Origin: Phycisphaerales bacterium
GTDB lineage: Bacteria > Planctomycetota > Phycisphaerae > Phycisphaerales > UBA1924
Direction: 5' to 3'
NCBI GenBank assembly: GCA_020054055.1
Contig: JAGVLZ010000359.1
Span: 1 to 6,423, forward strand
Length of the DNA stretch: 6,423 nt
Shown in pieces: positions 1 through 4,708 of this stretch. The position numbers and the translations under genes are program-made. Every line of letters begins with the position of its first letter. Position 1 is the first letter of the stretch. The notes under the pieces were generated by a model. That model had not been told where the DNA came from. It saw only the letters and a list, made by a program, of their open reading frames with translations, and made no database searches.

Positions 1-1135
1 CGGTGGGGGGCATGGGTTGCTGGCTCGCGAGGTTCACGGTGACGGGGGTGCCCGGGCTGTCGAGGTTTGCGCCGCTGCCGCCGAAGGTGCCGTTGCCGCC
101 CCCCGCGCTGAGCAGGACCGCCGAGTCAATGAAGATGTTGGGGGCGGTGGGGGGCGTCCCGCCGCCGCAGGTGACGCTGATCCAGAAGTCGGCGGTGAAT
201 CCGGCGTCGAAGGTGAAGCCGGGACCCATGACCGTCGGCGCGGCGGTGTTCGGGAACTTCGCGTCGTTCCGGCCCATGCGGTTCAGGCCGTTGAACGAGA
301 CATTCGGGTTGTCGTTCTCGAGCGTGTTCTGCCCCTGGGTGTTGAGGGGCGCCTGGTTGAAGTCGATGAAGAGTTCGAGTTTGTTGAAGTTGGTTTCGAG
401 GTTGCCCGCGATGTGCAGGACGAGCACGTCGTCGCCCGGCGTGCCTGGGGTGCCGTTGTTGTAGAGGTACGCCGAGACGCCGTCGATCTCGGAGCCGTTC
501 GAGCGGTTCCGCACCTCGGGGTTCAGGTTCGACGAGCCGAAACCGGTGCCCAGCGTGGTGTGCGGGAGCGCGACGTAGCCCCCCTCGTTCCGCACGCCGT
601 CGATCGTCGGCGCCACGCTCGAACGGACCGCGGTGTTGATCGTGACGAACTGGTCGCCCGGCGCGGTGGCCAGGTTGATGTTCCGCGGCTCGCCCAGGTT
701 GCCGGGATCGTCTGCAAAGCCGCCGATGAACTGGTTCGAGGCGAAGTCGTGGCCGCTGCCGTTGACGAACCCCGCGACCTTGAAGGTCGACGGGATCGGG
801 CTCATGCCCAGGTCGGCGAGTTTGATGCTCACCTCAACGCCCGTCGCCACAAGCGTCGGATCGGACTCTTCCGGTGCGCTGGCGGTGCCGAGGATCTCGT
901 AGGCCCCCTTGCCGCCGACGTTCGATTGGTTTGATTGGAACGACATCGAGACGCGCGGCGCATTCTCGAACGAGATGACGGTGGACTTCTGCACCGAAAG
1001 CGGCGGGCCGTACGGGTTGGTGCTCCCCCCCGGCTCGTTCCGCCTTCCGTCAACCGTCACCTGCGCGATCGCGGTGCCGGCAAGCGTGGCGACCAAACAC
1101 ACCGATGCAACTCGGCTCATCCGATTCGTTTTCAT
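1..1135 (-). CDS. Exported protein of unknown function, 5' part (no stop in window)
   Basis: The minus-strand frame starting at ATG 1135 stays open for 378 codons to the window edge, so the C-terminus is missing. The N-terminus is a clear Sec signal peptide: basic KTNR..R start, hydrophobic stretch at residues 9-23, and an A-I-A/Q cleavage site after residue 24. The mature chain is rich in Gly, Asn, Ser and Thr, as expected of an extracellular beta-rich protein. A short motif occurs twice: VDGRRNE at 28-34 and IDGVRNEGGY at 178-187. The second copy leads into GSEIDGVSAYLY (214-225), HIAGNLETNFNKLELFID (241-258) and FTFDAGFTADFWISV (307-321). From memory this resembles planctomycete exported proteins with a CBM9/DOMON-like fold, some with a C-terminal PEP-type sorting tag; no tag can be seen here. 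A GAGAG stretch just upstream of ATG 1135 is a weak ribosome site; M6 is an alternative start. Its biochemical role is unknown. Confidence 0.85.
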   Translation of the reverse strand, partial: MKTNRMSRVASVCLVATLAGTAIAQVTVDGRRNEPGGSTNPYGPPLSVQKSTVISFENAPRVSMSFQSNQSNVGGKGAYEILGTASAPEESDPTLVATGVEVSIKLADLGMSPIPSTFKVAGFVNGSGHDFASNQFIGGFADDPGNLGEPRNINLATAPGDQFVTINTAVRSSVAPTIDGVRNEGGYVALPHTTLGTGFGSSNLNPEVRNRSNGSEIDGVSAYLYNNGTPGTPGDDVLVLHIAGNLETNFNKLELFIDFNQAPLNTQGQNTLENDNPNVSFNGLNRMGRNDAKFPNTAAPTVMGPGFTFDAGFTADFWISVTCGGGTPPTAPNIFIDSAVLLSAGGGNGTFGGSGANLDSPGTPVTVNLASQQPMPPT

Positions 1136-1160
1136 GTGGCTCTCTCTCGGGGGCTGGATG

Positions 1161-1182
1161 GGAACCCCGACATCGGGGGTCC
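1161..1182 (-). promoter_or_regulatory. Hairpin in the leader of the exported-protein gene
   Basis: An inverted repeat GGA-A-CCCCGA-CA-TCGGGG-G-TCC (nine pairs, one mismatch) lies 26-47 nt upstream of the minus-strand start at 1135. If transcription starts further out, this forms a stem in the 5' untranslated region. The two-base loop is tight, so the real RNA loop would open by at least one pair. It could equally be a protein-binding palindrome. No function can be assigned. Confidence 0.5.
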
Positions 1183-1198
1183 GAACTGTTCATTCAAT

Positions 1199-1216
1199 GC
1201 GGCCCTACAAGGCCGC
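1199..1216 (-). promoter_or_regulatory. Second leader hairpin, GC-only stem
   Basis: GCGGCC at 1199-1204 pairs perfectly with GGCCGC at 1211-1216 around a six-base loop. It sits 16 bases beyond the first leader hairpin, so the minus-strand gene may have a leader with two stems in tandem. There is no U-tract on either side, which argues against an intrinsic terminator. A role in transcript stability or translation is only a guess. Confidence 0.4.
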
Positions 1217-1251
1217 GGCGTGGGTTCTCAGAAGATCGACGTTTTTGGTCT

Positions 1252-1331
1252 CAAGTAAAACGCTTAACGAACGGAGGAACCGGCAAGGTCGGCGCGCGGC
1301 CCGGACGCGCAAGTAAAATGCTTTACCTAAC
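1252..1331. repeat. Direct repeat pair in the divergent spacer, candidate operator
   Basis: CAAGTAAAACGCTTAACGAAC (1252-1272) and CAAGTAAAATGCTTTACCTAAC (1310-1331) begin 58 bp apart and agree over nearly their whole length, with AAGTAAAA and GCTT identical. The second copy contains a perfect dyad GTAAA-N4-TTTAC (1313-1326); the first is an imperfect version of it. The pair is AT-rich against GC-rich flanks and lies between two divergent genes, as transcription-factor sites often do. I cannot name the regulator. The intervening DNA also holds a possible GCGCG/CGCGC stem at 1292-1310. A chance repeat or a decayed mobile element remains possible. Confidence 0.5.
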
Positions 1332-1418
1332 CAGAATAATCCATGAATCGCTCGGGGCAACAAGAGAGTTGACCATTTCTTTGCGATTCACTCTCCATGC
1401 CCCGGATTCTGACGGTAT

Positions 1419-2039
1419 TTGCACGAAAAGAAGGGATATGTTCGGTATATCACCGGCGTCCCGGCCACTCGACCGCCCTGGCCACACCCCAGCCCGATTT
1501 GGGGCGCGCACCCGAAGCATGGCGCGAAGGACGCGATCCAGACCTACACCTATCTGGCCGCCGCCCGCGGCAGGCTCTTTGACGCGCTGCGCACTCTTGC
1601 GGACTCGGACTACCGCCGAGAGTTTCCCTTCGCTCTTCGGCGCCTCAGCGCCACCCTCCCCCACATGCTCAACGCCGAGTGGAACTACGCCTGGCGCATC
1701 GAGCGCGGCGAGCGACCCGATCAATCGCGCAAGCCCATTCCGCCCGATTCCGAGCCGTCGTTCGCCGAGGTCGAATCCGCGTGGCGCGTGCAGGCGGAGA
1801 CGACGCGTCGCGCCATCGAATCCTCCCGCGCCGCCGGCGCGTGGGAGACCATCCGCGAGACGCGCACACCCATCGGCGGCAGAATCATGATCGTCCGCGC
1901 CAGCCCCGCCGACATCTTCATGCAACTCCTCTGTCACGAGGTCCACCACCGCGCGCAGGTGATGGCCATGCTCAAGACGATGGGCGTCACGGTGCAGGAC
2001 CTTGATTACTCGACGATGTCCTACATCACATGGGAGTGA
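1419..2039 (+). CDS. DinB/YfiT-like family protein (putative metal-dependent enzyme)
   Basis: The core from about residue 36 fits the DinB four-helix fold: a first helix AKDAIQTYTYLAAARGRLFDAL, then H82 in LPHMLNAEWNYAWRI, and the C-terminal HEVHHRAQVMAMLK signature (H173, H176, H177) followed by GVTVQDLDYSTMSY. In this family three histidines bind a divalent metal; H82, H173 and H177 are the likely ligands. Members include thiol-dependent S-transferases and DNA-damage-inducible proteins, so the substrate cannot be predicted. The product is soluble and lacks a signal peptide. The start is doubtful. The frame opens after TGA 1410-1412 and its only usual start codon before the fold is TTG 1419, without a visible ribosome site; the first 35 residues (Pro-, His- and Trp-rich) do not look like family sequence. 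Out-of-frame ATGs lie at 1397, 1438 and near 1519, so an N-terminal frameshift or decay is possible. The C-terminus is intact and is followed at once by a terminator-like hairpin. Confidence 0.82.
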   Translation: MHEKKGYVRYITGVPATRPPWPHPSPIWGAHPKHGAKDAIQTYTYLAAARGRLFDALRTLADSDYRREFPFALRRLSATLPHMLNAEWNYAWRIERGERPDQSRKPIPPDSEPSFAEVESAWRVQAETTRRAIESSRAAGAWETIRETRTPIGGRIMIVRASPADIFMQLLCHEVHHRAQVMAMLKTMGVTVQDLDYSTMSYITWE

Positions 2040-2052
2040 TGCAACTTCGTGC

Positions 2053-2082
2053 CACCGATCCGCCGTCCTCGGCGGATCGGTG
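2053..2082 (+). terminator. Likely intrinsic terminator after the DinB-like gene
   Basis: CACCGATCCGCCG (2053-2065) pairs with CGGCGGATCGGTG (2070-2082) without a mismatch around the loop TCCT. The stem begins 13 nt after the TGA at 2037-2039 and is followed by the T-rich stretch TCTTCGTT. This is a good fit to a rho-independent terminator, although the T-tract is interrupted. Confidence 0.65.
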
Positions 2083-2100
2083 TCTTCGTTGACCTACGAG

Positions 2101-2130
2101 CACCGATTCTCATCGGAATGAGAATCGGTG
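2101..2130. repeat. Second perfect 13-bp hairpin, just upstream of rseP
   Basis: CACCGATTCTCAT (2101-2113) and ATGAGAATCGGTG (2118-2130) pair fully around loop CGGA. The element ends 22 nt before the rseP start codon. It lacks a following T-tract on the plus strand, so it is less likely than its partner to terminate transcription. If rseP is transcribed from further upstream, this stem lies in its 5' untranslated region. Confidence 0.55.
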
Positions 2131-2152
2131 GCACGCACCCTACACTTCCCCG

Positions 2153-4309
2153 ATGCTCCAGTCCCTCTCCACGACCTTCAACGTTCTCCTGATGATCGTC
2201 GGCTTCGGCCTCGTCATCGTGGTACACGAGTTCGGCCATTTCGCCGCCGCACGATGGGCCGGCGTCCGCGTCCACACCTTCGCCGTCGGATTCGGCACCG
2301 CGATCTGCACATGGCGCAAGGGGCTCGGCTTCCGCTGGGGATCGAGCGAGAAGGAATACTTCCGCCGCCTCGCGCGCGACTCACACCCCGAACCCGGAAC
2401 CCGGAACACGGAACCCGTCCCCTCTCCCACCGAATACCGCCTCAACTGGTTCCCCTTCGGCGGCTACGTCAAGATGCTTGGCCAGGAGGACCTTTCCCCG
2501 ATTCCTTCCCTCACCGCCTCCGACTCCTTCGCCGCCAAGCCCGTCTGGAAGCGCATGGTCATCATGTCCGGCGGCGTGGCGATGAACCTCGTCCTCGCGG
2601 GCGTCCTCTTCATCGTTGCTTACTCCTACGGCATCAAGGAGGTCGCGCCGATCGTCGGCGATGTCGGCCCCGGCACACCCGCGCAGATCGCGGGGCTTCG
2701 CGCGGGCGATCGTGTCATTTCGATCAACGGCGATGAAGCGACGACCTTCAACGACCTCCGTCTCGCCGCGGCGATGGGCAGCCCGAAGTCGCCCATCAAG
2801 ATCACGGTGGCGCGCGACGGCGAAGCCGAACCCATCACGCTCGAAGTCACTCCCCGTCGCGGGCCGGACGGCATGCTTCAGATCGGCGTCGCCCCGGCAC
2901 CGGCCGCGACGCTCGTCCCCGAGAACGAACTTGGGGACCCGGCCCTCCGCGCCGAGTACCTGCGCCAACTCCAGGATGCGGGGCTTGGGTCAGTGCAACC
3001 GGGGATGCGCCTCGTCAGCGCCGACGGCACGGCGATTCCGACCGACGGAACGACCCCGCACAACACGCCCACCGCCAACCCCCTCCGCGCCGCCCTCGAA
3101 TCCTCGAACGGCGCCCCCGTTGCCGCTGTCTTTGCGGGCGCGGACAACCACCAGGTCGAGGTCTCCCTCACGCCGCAGCCGGAACTCCAGACCGCGCAGG
3201 TGAAGGTCGGCGAGGAGGACTATCCGGCCCGTCACCTGCTGGGCCTGGTCCCGGTGATGCGCGTGGCCTCGACCACCGAGCGCGCCGCGAAGGCCGGGTT
3301 GCGGCCGGGCGATGTCTTCGCACGCATTGGCCCCGTCGAATGGCCCAGCATCGCCGCGGGGATCGCCCAGGTCCGCGCGCACAAGGGCAAGAGTCTCGAT
3401 CTTGTCGTGCTTCGCGATGGCGCGCTCATCAGTCTGACAGCCGATGTCAGCCGCGGGGGGCAGATCGGATTCCTCACCGGCGATACCAGCAACACCGACA
3501 CGCTCATCGGCTTCGCCAAGGGCCTCGCCCCCATCGCCCGCGCGCCGAGCGACGACGCGAAGTCAGCGCTGATCACCTCCGCCGACAGTTCACCCTTCCC
3601 CGCTTCCCGCCTTACCCCCGGCCTCCTCCCCGGCTCGCGCATCCGCGCCGTCGCCGGAACCCCCGTCTCCAACTTCCGCGAACTCCGCGAAGCGCTCAAG
3701 AGCGCCACCGCCGCCGCGCTCGCCAAGAACGAGCCCGCGAGCGTCGCCCTCACACTCGAACTCCCCATCAAAGACCTATCCGGCGCCCCACGCACCGAAG
3801 AGATCGCGCTCCCGCTCGCGAACGCCGACATCGCTTCGCTCCACGCCCTCGGCTGGGACGGCACGCAGCCCATCCTCTGCTTCGAACTCGCCCAGTTCCT
3901 CGACCAGGCAACCGGCCCGCTCGATGCACTCAACAAGGGAGTCGCCAAGACGCACTACGTCGTGATGATGACCTACGTCACCTTCCTCCGCCTCTTTCAG
4001 GGCACCGTCCCCGTCGATCAACTCCACGGCCCCGTCGGCATCACACACATCGGCTCGCAGGTCGCCGAACGAGGCCTCATCTACCTCATCTTCTTCCTGG
4101 GACTCATCAGCGCCAACCTCGCCGTCATCAACTTCCTGCCGCTGCCGATTGTTGACGGTGGGCACATGGTCTTCCTCTTCATCGAGTGGGTCACGCGCAA
4201 GCCCGTCTCCGCCGCGGTCCAGAACACCGCCATCATCGCGGGACTGCTGCTCGTTGGCACCGTGTTCGTGGTGGTGACGTTCAATGATCTGGTGCGGCTG
4301 TTCGGGTGA
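2153..4309 (+). CDS. rseP: RseP-type site-2 intramembrane zinc metalloprotease
   Basis: Member of peptidase family M50, which cuts membrane-embedded substrates such as anti-sigma factors and remnant signal peptides. The first membrane helix (about 8-28) carries the zinc motif H25-E26-F-G-H29; the last ligand is D668 in NFLPLPIVDGGH (660-671). Further landmarks are FPFGGYVKML (100-109), the second membrane helix with MSGGVAMNLVLAGVLF (138-153), HGPVGI (625-630), and C-terminal helices near 641-663 and 692-710 ending in NDLVRLFG. At 718 residues it is far longer than the roughly 450 of E. coli RseP. The extra length is periplasmic: a clear PDZ domain at 164-235, a degenerate PDZ-like segment near 275-345, a second clear PDZ at 362-433 and a PDZ-like segment near 490-555. 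All catalytic residues are present. No Shine-Dalgarno precedes ATG 2153, but the start gives the usual short N-terminus before the zinc helix. It appears to be a single transcription unit. Family assignment is near certain; the substrate is not known. Confidence 0.96.
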   Translation: MLQSLSTTFNVLLMIVGFGLVIVVHEFGHFAAARWAGVRVHTFAVGFGTAICTWRKGLGFRWGSSEKEYFRRLARDSHPEPGTRNTEPVPSPTEYRLNWFPFGGYVKMLGQEDLSPIPSLTASDSFAAKPVWKRMVIMSGGVAMNLVLAGVLFIVAYSYGIKEVAPIVGDVGPGTPAQIAGLRAGDRVISINGDEATTFNDLRLAAAMGSPKSPIKITVARDGEAEPITLEVTPRRGPDGMLQIGVAPAPAATLVPENELGDPALRAEYLRQLQDAGLGSVQPGMRLVSADGTAIPTDGTTPHNTPTANPLRAALESSNGAPVAAVFAGADNHQVEVSLTPQPELQTAQVKVGEEDYPARHLLGLVPVMRVASTTERAAKAGLRPGDVFARIGPVEWPSIAAGIAQVRAHKGKSLDLVVLRDGALISLTADVSRGGQIGFLTGDTSNTDTLIGFAKGLAPIARAPSDDAKSALITSADSSPFPASRLTPGLLPGSRIRAVAGTPVSNFRELREALKSATAAALAKNEPASVALTLELPIKDLSGAPRTEEIALPLANADIASLHALGWDGTQPILCFELAQFLDQATGPLDALNKGVAKTHYVVMMTYVTFLRLFQGTVPVDQLHGPVGITHIGSQVAERGLIYLIFFLGLISANLAVINFLPLPIVDGGHMVFLFIEWVTRKPVSAAVQNTAIIAGLLLVGTVFVVVTFNDLVRLFG
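2388..2417 (+). repeat. Seven-bp tandem repeat inside rseP
   Basis: The unit CCGGAAC occurs at 2394-2400 and 2401-2407, with one-base variants at 2388-2393 (one base short) and 2408-2414 (ACGGAAC), then a partial CCG. It encodes PEPGTRNTEPVP (residues 79-90), a low-complexity stretch in the cytoplasmic segment between the zinc helix and the FPFGGYVKML hairpin, a place where shorter homologues have little or nothing. The reading frame is kept. Slippage or insertion of a dispersed simple repeat would explain it. Confidence 0.75.
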
Positions 4310-4319
4310 CCGGCCCTCC

Positions 4320-4348
4320 TCCCCCGGTCCCATTCCGGGAGCGGGGGA
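4320..4348 (+). terminator. Terminator-like hairpin after rseP
   Basis: The stem TCCCCCG (4320-4326) pairs with CGGGGGA (4342-4348), and after one G-G mismatch TCCC (4328-4331) pairs with GGGA (4337-4340) around loop ATTCC. Eleven pairs start 11 nt after the rseP TGA. There is no T-tract downstream, so it may end transcription with help or protect the 3' end of the message. Confidence 0.6.
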
Positions 4349-4451
4349 TGTGTCACGAGACTTCGAGTGACGGAGGGGGTGTCGGCGTCCAACCCGCCTC
4401 GCCTTTCTGGCGGCCCCGGTTACCGTCGCTCCCCTCGATTTCACATGTGGC

Positions 4452-4505
4452 GCAACTCTGGAGTTGCCAGGAATCCGACGACCCCGTCTTCCTGCGGTGC
4501 AACTC
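4452..4505. repeat. Three-armed inverted-repeat element with alternative pairings
   Basis: Arm 1 is GCAACTC (4452-4458), arm 2 is its reverse complement GAGTTGC (4461-4467), and arm 3 is a second GCAACTC (4499-4505). Arm 2 can pair with arm 1 in a tight palindrome, or with arm 3. In the second case the stem is extended by CAGGAA (4468-4473) with TTCCTG (4489-4494), giving 13 pairs with a four-base bulge at 4495-4498, and GAC/GTC (4477-4479, 4486-4488) can close the apex. The context GGYGCAACTC is shared by arms 1 and 3 (4449-4458, 4496-4505). It could be a structured RNA, a dispersed palindromic repeat or a decayed mobile element. Confidence 0.55.
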
Positions 4506-4623
4506 ATAGGGGTACCTATCCGCCGCTCCTCACGCTGCTTCACATCCATCCGTGGACTGTATCGGCTCAACACCAACCATCCGCCATCGCACGCTCATCG
4601 CAACAGAATTGCGTCAGATATAT

Positions 4624-4652
4624 TTGCAGGGGTCAGTAACATGCGACAGTGT
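4624..4652 (+). promoter_or_regulatory. Candidate sigma-70-like promoter in AT-rich island
   Basis: TTGCAG (4624-4629) and TATTAT (4647-4652) are separated by exactly 17 bp; the -10 box matches the consensus at five of six positions and the -35 at three. It lies in the most AT-rich part of the window and points toward the 3' end of tatC, so a transcript would be antisense to tatC. No credible plus-strand gene follows. AT-rich DNA produces such matches by chance, hence low confidence. Confidence 0.25.
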
Positions 4653-4680
4653 AATTTATTATCAGTTTTATGAATGCATT

Positions 4681-4702
4681 GGTCGCCGGCGCTTCCGGCA
4701 CC
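4681..4702 (-). terminator. Hairpin beyond tatC, possible terminator
   Basis: GCCGG (4685-4689) pairs with CCGGC (4695-4699) around a five-base loop, and GGT (4681-4683) with ACC (4700-4702) after a single bulged C. On the minus strand the stem begins 6 nt after the tatC TGA (4709-4711) and is followed by AT-rich DNA, though not by a run of T. It is a reasonable terminator for the lipoprotein-tatC unit. Confidence 0.5.
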
Positions 4703-4708
4703 GATGAT

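Larger units (their letters stand above)
2048..2135. repeat. Paired REP-like hairpin element between dinB-like gene and rseP
   Basis: Two 30-nt palindromes (2053-2082 and 2101-2130) share the same design: a perfect 13-bp stem, a four-base loop and the same base-of-stem sequence CACCGAT...ATCGGTG. Their outer halves also match each other: CGTGCCACCGAT at 2048-2059 is the exact reverse complement of ATCGGTGGCACG at 2124-2135, and ATCGGTG at 2076-2082 is complementary to CACCGAT at 2101-2107. The block could therefore fold as two hairpins or as one long arm. Such paired palindromes resemble bacterial REP/BIME elements, but no RAYT transposase is visible and only this one copy is in view. Confidence 0.6.
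4310..4708. other. Gene-free stretch between convergent rseP and tatC
   Basis: About 400 bp separate the convergent ends of rseP and tatC. Short open frames here (for example plus-strand 4306-4509 and 4367-4639) lack recognisable domains, ribosome sites and consistent codon bias, so I do not call them genes. What it holds is a terminator-like hairpin after rseP, a set of inverted repeats at 4452-4505, an AT-rich island from about 4605 to 4680, and a hairpin beyond the tatC stop. One reading frame over 4440-4510 (WRNSGVARNPTTPSSCGA) vaguely recalls short hypothetical proteins annotated on repeats in Rhodopirellula; this is memory only. Confidence 0.7.

Noticed and set aside
17..934. Long plus-strand open frame (305 codons) over the exported-protein gene
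   Set aside because: It is antisense to a frame with a clear signal peptide and family-like motifs. Its translation is Val/Arg/Ala/Glu/Asp-rich with no domain, as expected for a shadow in GC-rich DNA.
1369..1400. TTGACC at 1369-1374 as a -35 box for the DinB-like gene
   Set aside because: No acceptable -10 box lies 16-18 bp downstream.
1323..1949. Minus-strand open frame of 208 codons opposite the DinB-like gene
   Set aside because: The opposite strand carries the HEVHHRAQ signature; this frame has no recognisable domain.
2141..2146. TACACT as a -10 box for rseP
   Set aside because: It is only six bases before the ATG and has no matching -35. A leaderless transcript is possible but unsupported.
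3776..4576. Minus-strand open frame of 266 codons over the end of rseP
   Set aside because: It covers the conserved NFLPLPIVDGGH region of RseP in antisense and yields an acidic low-complexity protein.
4306..4639. Short plus-strand open frames after rseP
   Set aside because: They have no ribosome site or domain, and they run through the terminator-like hairpin and inverted repeats. Best treated as non-coding.
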